This document shows, piece by piece, positions 55,101 to 64,000 of a stretch of 64,000 bases of DNA (within the stretch, counting starts at the first letter, position 1; each line of letters begins with the position of its first letter). The notes below the pieces were generated by a model. It did no database searches and was not told the DNA's origin. It was given only the letters and a program-made list of their open reading frames with translations. Made by a program: the position numbers and the translations under genes. Origin of the DNA: Parapristionchus giblindavisi (taxonomy: Eukaryota; Nematoda; Chromadorea; Rhabditida; Diplogasteridae); NCBI GenBank assembly GCA_943737045.1, contig CALSFV010000020.1, forward strand, positions 124,001-188,000, written 5' to 3'.

Positions 55101-56726
55101 TCAGTACTGTATCGTATTATGATACTGTATTTGTGATGAAGACGAAAATAATGGATTTAATTATATATCTATTGTTTCAGACCGATTCTTTCCAGAAGTA
55201 TGAGGCCTTCACGCATCATATTGATTGGTCTACAGCGATGTAAACTCCACAAGGTAATACAGTGAATTATTGATTGACCGATACCGAATAAATATGTTTA
55301 TGTGTTGTTGTGATTGTATTCTTTGATCTTCTCTCAGTACTGTATCGTATTATGATACTGTATTTGTGATGAAGACGAAAATAATGGATTTAATTATATA
55401 TCTATTGTTTCAGACCGATTCTTTCCAGAAGTATGAGGCCTTCACGCATCATATTGATTGGTCTACAGCGATGTAAACTAGGTAATACAGTGAATTATTG
55501 CGATGTAAACTCCACAAGGTAATACAGTGAATTATTGATTGACCGATACCGAATAAATATGTTTATGTGTTGTTGTGATTGTATTCTTTGATCTTCTCTC
55601 AGTACTGTATCGTATTATGATACTGTATTTGTGATGAAGACGAAAATAATGGATTTAATTATATATCTATTGTTTCAGACCGAGTGTTTCGAGAAGTATG
55701 AGGCCTTCGCTCCTCATATTGATTGGTCTACAGCGATGTAAACTCCACAAGGTAATGCAGTGAATTATTGATTGACCGATATCGAATAAAGATGTTTACG
55801 TGTTGTTGTGATTTTAACCTTAAATCTTCTCTCAGTACTGTATCGTATTATGATACTGTATTTGTGATGAAGACGAAAATAATGGATTTAATTATATATC
55901 TATTGTTTCAGACCGATTCTTTCCAGAAGTATGAGGCCTTCACGCATCATATTGATTGGTCTACAGCGATGTAAACTCCACAAGGTAATGCAGTGAATTA
56001 TTGATTGACCGATATCGAATAAAGATGTTTACGTGTTGTTGTGATTTTAATCTTAAATCTTCTCTCAGTACTGTATCGTATTATGATACTGCATTTGTGA
56101 TGAAGACGAAAATAATGGATTTAATTATATATCTATTGTTTCAGACCGATTCTTTCCAGAAGTATGAGGCCTTCACGCATCATATTGATTGGTCTACAGC
56201 GATGTAAACTAGGTAATACAGTGAATTATTGCGATGTAAACTCCACAAGGTAATGCAGTGAATTATTGATTGACCGATATCGAATAAAGATGTTTACGTG
56301 TTGTTGTGATTTTAATCTTAAATCTTCTCTCAGTACTGTATCGTATTATGATACTGTATTTGTGATGAAGACGAAAATAATGGATTTAATTATATATCTG
56401 TTGTTTCAGACCGATTCTTTCCAGAAGTATGAGGCCTTCACGCATCATATTGATTGGTCTACAGCGATGTAAACTAGGTAATACAGTGAATTATTGCGAT
56501 GTAAACTCCACAAGGTAATGCAGTGAATTATTGATTGACCGATATCGAATAAAGATGTTTACGTGTTGTGGTGATTTTAATCTTTGATCTTCTCTCAGTA
56601 CTGTATCGTATTATGATACTGTATTTGTGATGAAGACGAATATAATGGATTTTATTATATATCTATTGTTTCAGACCGAGTCTTTCCAGAAGTATGAGGC
56701 CTTCACTCCTCATATTGATTGGTCTA

Positions 56727-56736
56727 CACGTTAGTT
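56727..56736 (+). repeat. Left terminal inverted repeat of the element (copy 1)
   Basis: CACGTTAGTT is the exact reverse complement of AACTAACGTG at 57097-57106. Beyond ten bases the two ends agree only sporadically, so the inverted repeat is short. Equivalent left ends are at 59531, 61106 and 62681. Confidence 0.85.
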
Positions 56737-56985
56737 CAATCATAACAGAGCCTGTACACTAGCCGGGAAATAGAACTCTACACCAATTATAAAACGGCGC
56801 AACTGCTAAGCAGGCGAGCTTTCCGAAATATATGGTAATAAAATACACCATAAATAGCGAAATACACGTTAACTCTTCAATTCCACTCTTTCCTATCTCA
56901 ACTACCTCTCGCTCAAACCCGTCTGGCATTCGCCTCGCTCTTTCTATATCCTCGCCTTTTACACGAGCGCATTGAAATGAAAGAT

Positions 56986-57060
56986 GTTCGCATGGCCTAA
57001 TGGTAACTCGAGTGACTGTCCATCCAGAAGGGGGCGCAGGTTCGAATCCCCATGGGCGCA
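56986..57060 (+). pseudogene. Degenerate tRNA-like sequence (closest to tRNA-Arg) with intact A and B boxes, copy 1
   Basis: A 75-base stretch lines up with a tRNA. Acceptor-like GTTCGCA (56986-56992) faces TGGGCGC (57053-57059) with five of seven pairs, one of them G-U. TGGCCTAATGG (56993-57003) matches the A box, GGTTCGAATCC (57039-57049) matches the B box exactly, and TTCGAAT is a perfect T loop. The middle part TGACT...CAGAAG resembles the anticodon arm of nuclear tRNA-Arg as I remember it. The D stem and T stem barely pair (about two of four and two of five), so it cannot be a working tRNA. It looks like the promoter-bearing head of a SINE, or a tRNA relic captured by the element. The Arg assignment is moderate. 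Confidence 0.6.
56993..57049 (+). promoter_or_regulatory. Putative internal RNA polymerase III promoter (A box + B box), copy 1
   Basis: TGGCCTAATGG fits the A-box pattern TRGCNNARYGG and GGTTCGAATCC fits the B-box pattern GGTTCGANTCC without mismatch. The boxes are 46 bp apart start to start, within the range of type 2 Pol III promoters. Activity is predicted, not shown. The other copies have the same boxes at the same spacing. Confidence 0.5.
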
Positions 57061-57096
57061 TCCGTAATCTCTCTTTCACCCTTATTGTACTGTCTA

Positions 57097-57106
57097 AACT
57101 AACGTG
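57097..57106 (-). repeat. Right terminal inverted repeat of the element (copy 1)
   Basis: AACTAACGTG mirrors the left end. The satellite resumes at TCTACAGCGATG immediately after. Equivalent right ends finish at 59910, 61485 and 63060. Confidence 0.85.
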
Positions 57107-59530
57107 TCTACAGCGATGTAAACTCCACAAGGTAATGTAGTGAATTATTGATTGACCGATATCGAATAAAGATGTTTACGTGTTGTTGTGATTTTAATCT
57201 TTGATCTTCTCTCAGTACTGTATCGTATTATGATACTGTATTTGTGATGAAGACGAATATAATGGATTTAATTATATATCTATTGTTTCAGACCGAGTCT
57301 TTCCAGAAGTATGAGGCCTTCACGCATCATATTGATTGGTCTACAGCGATGTAAACTCCACAAGGCAATACAGTGAATTATTGATTGACCGATACCGAAT
57401 AAAAATGTTCATGTGTTGTTGTGATCTTTGATCTTCTCTCAGTACTGTATCGTATAATCATACTCTATTTGTGATGAAGACGGATATAATGGATTTAATT
57501 ATATATCTATTGTTTCAGACCGAGTCTTTCGAGAAGTATGAGGCCTTCACTCCTCATATTGATTGGTCTACAGCGATGTAAACTCCACAATGTAATGTAG
57601 TGAATTATTGATTGACCGATATCGAATAAAGATGTTTACGTGTTGTTGTGATTTTAATCTTTGATCTTCTCTCAGTACTGTATCGTATAATGATACTGTA
57701 TTTGTGATGAAGACGAAAATAATGGATTTAATTATATATCTATTGTTTCAGACCGTGTCTTTCGAGAAGTATGAGGCCTTCGCTCCTCATATTGATTGGT
57801 CTACAGCGATGTAAACTCCACAAGGTAATACAGTGAATTATTGATTGACCGATATCGAATAAAGATGTTTACCTGTTGTTGTGATTTTAATCTTTGATCT
57901 TCTCTCAGTACTGTATCGTATTATGATACTGTATTTGTGATGAAGACGAAAATAATGGATTTAATTATATATCTATTGTTTCAGACCGATTCTTTCCAGA
58001 AGTATGAGGCCTTCACGCATCATATTGATTGGTCTACAGCGATGTAAACTCCACAAGGTAATACAGTGAATTATTGATTGACCGATACCGAATAAATATG
58101 TTTATGTGTTGTTGTGATTGTATTCTTTGATCTTCTCTCAGTACTGTATCGTATTATGATACTGTATTTGTGATGAAGACGAAAATAATGGATTTAATTA
58201 TATATCTATTGTTTCAGACCGATTCTTTCCAGAAGTATGAGGCCTTCACGCATCATATTGATTGGTCTACAGCGATGTAAACTAGGTAATACAGTGAATT
58301 ATTGCGATGTAAACTCCACAAGGTAATACAGTGAATTATTGATTGACCGATACCGAATAAATATGTTTATGTGTTGTTGTGATTGTATTCTTTGATCTTC
58401 TCTCAGTACTGTATCGTATTATGATACTGTATTTGTGATGAAGACGAAAATAATGGATTTAATTATATATCTATTGTTTCAGACCGAGTGTTTCGAGAAG
58501 TATGAGGCCTTCGCTCCTCATATTGATTGGTCTACAGCGATGTAAACTCCACAAGGTAATGCAGTGAATTATTGATTGACCGATATCGAATAAAGATGTT
58601 TACGTGTTGTTGTGATTTTAACCTTAAATCTTCTCTCAGTACTGTATCGTATTATGATACTGTATTTGTGATGAAGACGAAAATAATGGATTTAATTATA
58701 TATCTATTGTTTCAGACCGATTCTTTCCAGAAGTATGAGGCCTTCACGCATCATATTGATTGGTCTACAGCGATGTAAACTCCACAAGGTAATGCAGTGA
58801 ATTATTGATTGACCGATATCGAATAAAGATGTTTACGTGTTGTTGTGATTTTAATCTTAAATCTTCTCTCAGTACTGTATCGTATTATGATACTGCATTT
58901 GTGATGAAGACGAAAATAATGGATTTAATTATATATCTATTGTTTCAGACCGATTCTTTCCAGAAGTATGAGGCCTTCACGCATCATATTGATTGGTCTA
59001 CAGCGATGTAAACTAGGTAATACAGTGAATTATTGCGATGTAAACTCCACAAGGTAATGCAGTGAATTATTGATTGACCGATATCGAATAAAGATGTTTA
59101 CGTGTTGTTGTGATTTTAATCTTAAATCTTCTCTCAGTACTGTATCGTATTATGATACTGTATTTGTGATGAAGACGAAAATAATGGATTTAATTATATA
59201 TCTGTTGTTTCAGACCGATTCTTTCCAGAAGTATGAGGCCTTCACGCATCATATTGATTGGTCTACAGCGATGTAAACTAGGTAATACAGTGAATTATTG
59301 CGATGTAAACTCCACAAGGTAATGCAGTGAATTATTGATTGACCGATATCGAATAAAGATGTTTACGTGTTGTGGTGATTTTAATCTTTGATCTTCTCTC
59401 AGTACTGTATCGTATTATGATACTGTATTTGTGATGAAGACGAATATAATGGATTTAATTATATATCTATTGTTTCAGACCGAGTCTTTCCAGAAGTATG
59501 AGGCCTTCACTCCTCATATTGATTGGTCTA
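57107..59530 (+). repeat. Satellite array between element copies 1 and 2
   Basis: About ten monomers of the same 233-bp family, in the same orientation. Base arithmetic fits ten 233-bp units plus three 32-bp insertions minus one 6-bp deletion. The right part repeats the monomers left of element copy 1 at an offset of 2,804 bp. Shared private changes are CCGTGTCTTTCG (54,948 and 57,752) and CCGAGTGTTTCG (near 55,681 and 58,485). Confidence 0.97.
57192..57195 (+). terminator. First T4 run downstream of the Pol III-type promoter, lying in satellite DNA
   Basis: From the B box onward the element has no run of four T residues. The first is in GATTTTAATC of the adjacent satellite monomer. Equivalent runs are at 59996-59999, 61571-61574 and 63146-63149. 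A minimal T4 stop is often leaky, so termination here is only possible. Confidence 0.3.
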
Positions 59531-59910
59531 CACGTTAGTTCAATCATAACAGAGCCTGTACACTAGCCGGGAAATAGAACTCTACACCAATTATAAAACG
59601 GCGCAACTGCTAAGCAGGCGAGCTTTCCGAAATATATGGTAATAAAATACACCATAAATAGCGAAATACACGTTAACTCTTCAATTCCACTCTTTCCTAT
59701 CTCAACTACCTCTCGCTCAAACCCGTCTGGCATTCGCCTCGCTCTTTCTATATCCTCGCCTTTTACACGAGCGCATTGAAATGAAAGATGTTCGCATGGC
59801 CTAATGGTAACTCGAGTGACTGTCCATCCAGAAGGGGGCGCAGGTTCGAATCCCCATGGGCGCATCCGTAATCTCTCTTTCACCCTTATTGTACTGTCTA
59901 AACTAACGTG
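59531..59910 (+). mobile_element. 380-bp MITE-like element, copy 2
   Basis: Same element, same insertion point in the monomer and same TCTA flanks (59527-59530 and 59911-59914) as copy 1, at +2,804 bp. By eye I see no sequence difference inside the element. Because the surrounding monomers also match, this copy arose by duplication of the satellite block, not by a new transposition. Confidence 0.8.
59790..59864 (+). pseudogene. tRNA-like sequence, copy 2
   Basis: Same 75-base tRNA-like segment at +2,804 bp. The A box is at 59797-59807 and the B box at 59843-59853, both unchanged. Confidence 0.6.
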
Positions 59911-61105
59911 TCTACAGCGATGTAAACTCCACAAGGTAATGTAGTGAATTATTGATTGACCGATATCGAATAAAGATGTTTACGTGTTGTTGTGATTTTA
60001 ATCTTTGATCTTCTCTCAGTACTGTATCGTATTATGATACTGTATTTGTGATGAAGACGAATATAATGGATTTAATTATATATCTATTGTTTCAGACCGA
60101 GTCTTTCCAGAAGTATGAGGCCTTCACGCATCATATTGATTGGTCTACAGCGATGTAAACTCCACAAGGCAATACAGTGAATTATTGATTGACCGATACC
60201 GAATAAAAATGTTCATGTGTTGTTGTGATCTTTGATCTTCTCTCAGTACTGTATCGTATAATCATACTCTATTTGTGATGAAGACGGATATAATGGATTT
60301 AATTATATATCTATTGTTTCAGACCGAGTCTTTCGAGAAGTATGAGGCCTTCACTCCTCATATTGATTGGTCTACAGCGATGTAAACTCCACAATGTAAT
60401 GTAGTGAATTATTGATTGACCGATATCGAATAAAGATGTTTACGTGTTGTTGTGATTTTAATCTTTGATCTTCTCTCAGTACTGTATCGTATAATGATAC
60501 TGTATTTGTGATGAAGACGAATATAATGGATTTAATTATATATCTATTGCTTCAGACCGAGTCTTTCGAGAAGTATGAGGCCTTCACGCATCATATTGAT
60601 TGGTCTACAGCGATGTAAACTCCACAAGGTAATACAGTGAATTATTGATTGACCGATACCGAATAAATATGTTTATGTGTTGTTGTGATTGTATTCTTTG
60701 ATCTTCTCTCAGTACTGTATCGTATTATGATACTGTATTTGTGATGAAGACGAAAATAATGGATTTAATTATATATCTGTTGTTTCAGACCGATTCTTTC
60801 CAGAAGTATGAGGCCTTCACGCATCATATTGATTGGTCTACAGCGATGTAAACTAGGTAATACAGTGAATTATTGCGATGTAAACTCCACAAGGTAATGC
60901 AGTGAATTATTGATTGACCGATATCGAATAAAGATGTTTACGTGTTGTGGTGATTTTAATCTTTGATCTTCTCTCAGTACTGTATCGTATTATGATACTG
61001 TATTTGTGATGAAGACGAATATAATGGATTTAATTATATATCTATTGTTTCAGACCGAGTCTTTCCAGAAGTATGAGGCCTTCACTCCTCATATTGATTG
61101 GTCTA
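59911..61105 (+). repeat. Satellite array between element copies 2 and 3
   Basis: Five monomers of the satellite, one of 227 bp and one of 265 bp. With the element and its target duplication they make a 1,575-bp higher-order unit. The first monomers match those right of element copy 1 (GACGGATATAATGG at about 60,285 and 57,480; ACAATGTAATG at about 60,392 and 57,588). Confidence 0.97.
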
Positions 61106-61485
61106 CACGTTAGTTCAATCATAACAGAGCCTGTACACTAGCCGGGAAATAGAACTCTACACCAATTATAAAACGGCGCAACTGCTAAGCAGGCGAGCTT
61201 TCCGAAATATATGGTAATAAAATACACCATAAATAGCGAAATACACGTTAACTCTTCAATTCCACTCTTTCCTATCTCAACTACCTCTCGCTCAAACCCG
61301 TCTGGCATTCGCCTCGCTCTTTCTATATCCTCGCCTTTTACACGAGCGCATTGAAATGAAAGATGTTCGCATGGCCTAATGGTAACTCGAGTGACTGTCC
61401 ATCCAGAAGGGGGCGCAGGTTCGAATCCCCATGGGCGCATCCGTAATCTCTCTTTCACCCTTATTGTACTGTCTAAACTAACGTG
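61106..61485 (+). mobile_element. 380-bp MITE-like element, copy 3
   Basis: Same element and same flanking TCTA as the other copies, 1,575 bp after copy 2. CACGTTAGTT begins at 61106 and AACTAACGTG ends at 61485. It belongs to the 1,575-bp higher-order repeat. Confidence 0.8.
61365..61439 (+). pseudogene. tRNA-like sequence, copy 3
   Basis: Same segment within element copy 3. The A box is at 61372-61382 and the B box at 61418-61428, both unchanged. Confidence 0.6.
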
Positions 61486-62680
61486 TCTACAGCGATGTAA
61501 ACTCCACAAGGTAATGTAGTGAATTATTGATTGACCGATATCGAATAAAGATGTTTACGTGTTGTTGTGATTTTAATCTTTGATCTTCTCTCAGTACTGT
61601 ATCGTATTATGATACTGTATTTGTGATGAAGACGAATATAATGGATTTAATTATATATCTATTGTTTCAGACCGAGTCTTTCCAGAAGTATGAGGCCTTC
61701 ACGCATCATATTGATTGGTCTACAGCGATGTAAACTCCACAAGGCAATACAGTGAATTATTGATTGACCGATACCGAATAAAAATGTTCATGTGTTGTTG
61801 TGATCTTTGATCTTCTCTCAGTACTGTATCGTATAATCATACTCTATTTGTGATGAAGACGGATATAATGGATTTAATTATATATCTATTGTTTCAGACC
61901 GAGTCTTTCGAGAAGTATGAGGCCTTCACTCCTCATATTGATTGGTCTACAGCGATGTAAACTCCACAATGTAATGTAGTGAATTATTGATTGACCGATA
62001 TCGAATAAAGATGTTTACGTGTTGTTGTGATTTTAATCTTTGATCTTCTCTCAGTACTGTATCGTATAATGATACTGTATTTGTGATGAAGACGAATATA
62101 ATGGATTTAATTATATATCTATTGCTTCAGACCGAGTCTTTCGAGAAGTATGAGGCCTTCACGCATCATATTGATTGGTCTACAGCGATGTAAACTCCAC
62201 AAGGTAATACAGTGAATTATTGATTGACCGATACCGAATAAATATGTTTATGTGTTGTTGTGATTGTATTCTTTGATCTTCTCTCAGTACTGTATCGTAT
62301 TATGATACTGTATTTGTGATGAAGACGAAAATAATGGATTTAATTATATATCTGTTGTTTCAGACCGATTCTTTCCAGAAGTATGAGGCCTTCACGCATC
62401 ATATTGATTGGTCTACAGCGATGTAAACTAGGTAATACAGTGAATTATTGCGATGTAAACTCCACAAGGTAATGCAGTGAATTATTGATTGACCGATATC
62501 GAATAAAGATGTTTACGTGTTGTGGTGATTTTAATCTTTGATCTTCTCTCAGTACTGTATCGTATTATGATACTGTATTTGTGATGAAGACGAATATAAT
62601 GGATTTAATTATATATCTATTGTTTCAGACCGAGTCTTTCCAGAAGTATGAGGCCTTCACTCCTCATATTGATTGGTCTA
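61486..62680 (+). repeat. Satellite array between element copies 3 and 4
   Basis: The same five-monomer block as 59911-61105, shifted by 1,575 bp, with the same private markers: GACGGATATAATGG near 61,860, ACAATGTAATG near 61,967, GTTGTGGTGATTTT near 62,520. By eye I see no difference from the preceding copy. Confidence 0.97.
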
Positions 62681-63060
62681 CACGTTAGTTCAATCATAAC
62701 AGAGCCTGTACACTAGCCGGGAAATAGAACTCTACACCAATTATAAAACGGCGCAACTGCTAAGCAGGCGAGCTTTCCGAAATATATGGTAATAAAATAC
62801 ACCATAAATAGCGAAATACACGTTAACTCTTCAATTCCACTCTTTCCTATCTCAACTACCTCTCGCTCAAACCCGTCTGGCATTCGCCTCGCTCTTTCTA
62901 TATCCTCGCCTTTTACACGAGCGCATTGAAATGAAAGATGTTCGCATGGCCTAATGGTAACTCGAGTGACTGTCCATCCAGAAGGGGGCGCAGGTTCGAA
63001 TCCCCATGGGCGCATCCGTAATCTCTCTTTCACCCTTATTGTACTGTCTAAACTAACGTG
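62681..63060 (+). mobile_element. 380-bp MITE-like element, copy 4
   Basis: Same element and flanks, 1,575 bp after copy 3. CACGTTAGTT begins at 62681 and AACTAACGTG ends at 63060. It is the last complete copy before the window ends. Confidence 0.8.
62940..63014 (+). pseudogene. tRNA-like sequence, copy 4
   Basis: Same segment within element copy 4. The A box is at 62947-62957 and the B box at 62993-63003, both unchanged. Confidence 0.6.
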
Positions 63061-64000
63061 TCTACAGCGATGTAAACTCCACAAGGTAATGTAGTGAATT
63101 ATTGATTGACCGATATCGAATAAAGATGTTTACGTGTTGTTGTGATTTTAATCTTTGATCTTCTCTCAGTACTGTATCGTATTATGATACTGTATTTGTG
63201 ATGAAGACGAATATAATGGATTTAATTATATATCTATTGTTTCAGACCGAGTCTTTCCAGAAGTATGAGGCCTTCACGCATCATATTGATTGGTCTACAG
63301 CGATGTAAACTCCACAAGGCAATACAGTGAATTATTGATTGACCGATACCGAATAAAAATGTTCATGTGTTGTTGTGATCTTTGATCTTCTCTCAGTACT
63401 GTATCGTATAATCATACTCTATTTGTGATGAAGACGGATATAATGGATTTAATTATATATCTATTGTTTCAGACCGAGTCTTTCGAGAAGTATGAGGCCT
63501 TCACTCCTCATATTGATTGGTCTACAGCGATGTAAACTCCACAATGTAATGTAGTGAATTATTGATTGACCGATATCGAATAAAGATGTTTACGTGTTGT
63601 TGTGATTTTAATCTTTGATCTTCTCTCAGTACTGTATCGTATAATGATACTGTATTTGTGATGAAGACGAATATAATGGATTTAATTATATATCTATTGC
63701 TTCAGACCGAGTCTTTCGAGAAGTATGAGGCCTTCACGCATCATATTGATTGGTCTACAGCGATGTAAACTCCACAAGGTAATACAGTGAATTATTGATT
63801 GACCGATACCGAATAAATATGTTTATGTGTTGTTGTGATTGTATTCTTTGATCTTCTCTCAGTACTGTATCGTATTATGATACTGTATTTGTGATGAAGA
63901 CGAAAATGATGGATTTAATTATATATCTATTGTTTCAGACCGATTCTTTCCAGAAGTATGAGGCCTTCACGCATCATATTGATTGGTCTACAGCGATGCA
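63061..64000 (+). repeat. Satellite array right of element copy 4, running off the window
   Basis: Start of a further 1,575-bp unit, cut by the window edge. It carries the same markers (GACGGATATAATGG near 63,435) but has private differences near the end: AAAATGATGG at about 63,905 and TCTATTGTTTCAG where the two preceding units have TCTGTTGTTTCAG. The last two bases read CA where most monomers have TA. Confidence 0.95.

Larger units (their letters stand above)
1..56726 (+). repeat. 233-bp tandem satellite array, main uninterrupted block
   Basis: The block is head-to-tail copies of an AT-rich monomer, nearly always 233 bp; recurring landmarks return at multiples of 233. Landmarks in order are AAGGTAATACAGTGAATTAT, GATTGACCGATA, GTGTTGTTGTGAT, CTTCTCTCAGTACTGTATCG, GATGAAGACGAA, GGATTTAATTATATATCTAT, GTTTCAGACCGAGTC, AGTATGAGGCCTTC and TCTACAGCGATGTAAACTCC. 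All copies run in the same direction. Length variants are 227 bp (6-bp loss after GTTGTGAT) and 265 bp (32-bp internal duplication). Substitutions define subtypes that recur in fixed orders, forming higher-order repeats. No gene is supported anywhere in the block. A centromeric or heterochromatic role is inferred only from array size and homogeneity; I see no CENP-B-box match. Confidence 0.98.
56727..57106 (+). mobile_element. 380-bp MITE-like element with TIRs and tRNA-like core, copy 1
   Basis: The sequence is unrelated to the satellite and less AT-rich, and interrupts a monomer inside TTGGTCTACAGCG. It begins CACGTTAGTT (56727-56736) and ends AACTAACGTG (57097-57106), a 10-bp perfect inverted repeat. 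Flanking bases support a target duplication: TCTA (56723-56726 and 57107-57110) if the ends are CAC...GTG, or GTCTAC (56722-56727 and 57106-57111) if the ends are ACG...CGT. Removing one duplication restores the normal satellite. No transposase is encoded, so it would be non-autonomous. CAC termini with a 4-bp duplication recall Chapaev-type elements of the CMC group, but that is a weak inference. It contains a tRNA-like segment at 56986-57060 and a small palindrome, CTGCTAAGCAG, at 56803-56813. Confidence 0.8.
54890..60497 (+). repeat. 2,804-bp higher-order repeat, two tandem copies, each with the element
   Basis: The block at about 54,890-57,693 repeats at +2,804 and includes the 380-bp element (56,727 and 59,531). 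Ten monomers (three of 265 bp, one of 227 bp) plus 384 bp of element and target duplication give 2,804 exactly. One visible difference is GGATTTTATTATAT near 56,649 against GGATTTAATTATAT near 59,453. Confidence 0.85.
42341..64000 (+). repeat. Satellite domain B (more homogeneous, with 265-bp variant)
   Basis: From here on monomers with AATAAATATGTTTATG plus GATTGTATTC dominate. The substitution CCGAGTC to CCGATTC appears from about 43,430, and the 265-bp monomer from 43,729. Higher-order periods are 1,890, 2,804 and 1,575 bp, with irregular spacings of 498-1,197 bp between equivalent monomers at 50.1-56.3 kb. The transposon-like element is confined to the last 7.3 kb. Confidence 0.7.
59290..64000 (+). 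repeat. 1,575-bp higher-order repeat containing the element, about three units
   Basis: Five monomers (one 265 bp, one 227 bp) plus 384 bp of element and target duplication make 1,575 bp. The element starts at 59,531, 61,106 and 62,681. The satellite marker GTTGTGGTGATTTT also recurs at this step. The last unit is cut by the window end. It looks like a shortened derivative of the 2,804-bp unit, lacking five monomers (1,229 bp, two of them 265-bp). Confidence 0.87.

Noticed and set aside
56986..57060. Functional tRNA gene
   Set aside because: The A and B boxes are good, but the D and T stems barely pair, the acceptor has two mismatches, and no clean 7-base anticodon loop can be drawn. I call it a tRNA-like relic.
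56759..57130. 123-residue open frame on the minus strand across the element (also at 59563, 61138 and 62713)
   Set aside because: It begins in satellite sequence outside the element and runs antisense through the tRNA-like segment. It has no recognisable domain, and the four copies are the same because the DNA was duplicated.
1..64000. CRISPR array
   Set aside because: Repeats of 233 bp are contiguous with no unique spacers, and the context is eukaryotic.
1..64000. Monomers in inverted orientation or a strand switch
   Set aside because: Reading along the window, the conserved blocks always occur on the plus strand; I found no reverse-complement block.

Overview
The window is almost entirely one tandem satellite DNA family. 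The basic unit is an AT-rich monomer of about 233 bp, repeated head to tail in a single orientation from base 1 to base 64000. By length this is roughly 268 copies; I did not count them individually. I found no monomer on the opposite strand, no rRNA gene, no intact tRNA gene, no CRISPR array and no credible protein-coding gene. A long homogeneous satellite plus a short non-autonomous transposon carrying a tRNA-like Pol III promoter points to a eukaryotic nuclear genome, most likely an animal, in a heterochromatic or centromeric-type array. The species cannot be told from the sequence.

Layout. Domain A (1 to about 42,340) is a patchwork of monomer subtypes amplified as higher-order repeats (HORs) of changing size. 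These include a 2,091-bp unit twice in tandem near 0.9-5.1 kb and another near 22.8-27.1 kb, a 699-bp 3-mer at 5.2-6.7 kb, a 1,165-bp 5-mer three times at 27.5-31.2 kb, and a 3,949-bp duplication at 30.2-37.9 kb. Long segments also recur at offsets of 8,608, 11,165 and 14,646 bp. Domain B (about 42,340 to 64,000) uses other subtypes, marked by CCGATTC in place of CCGAGTC, by GATTGTATTC, and by a 265-bp monomer with a 32-bp internal partial duplication. Its HORs are 1,890, 2,804 and 1,575 bp long.

The only non-satellite sequence is a 380-bp element present four times (56727-57106, 59531-59910, 61106-61485, 62681-63060). It has 10-bp perfect terminal inverted repeats and sits in a duplicated target. 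It contains a degenerate tRNA-Arg-like segment whose A box and B box match the Pol III consensus. All four copies lie at the same monomer position and are spaced 2,804, 1,575 and 1,575 bp apart. It therefore inserted once and was then multiplied as part of the satellite HOR. A closely related empty site remains at about 49153-49158.

The most interesting reading is that a MITE-like element has placed a Pol III promoter inside the satellite. The first run of four T residues downstream lies in the adjacent satellite monomer, so any transcript would be a chimera of tRNA-like head and satellite tail. Each monomer also has a splice-donor-like and splice-acceptor-like pair 160 bp apart. No new protein-based system is encoded here.
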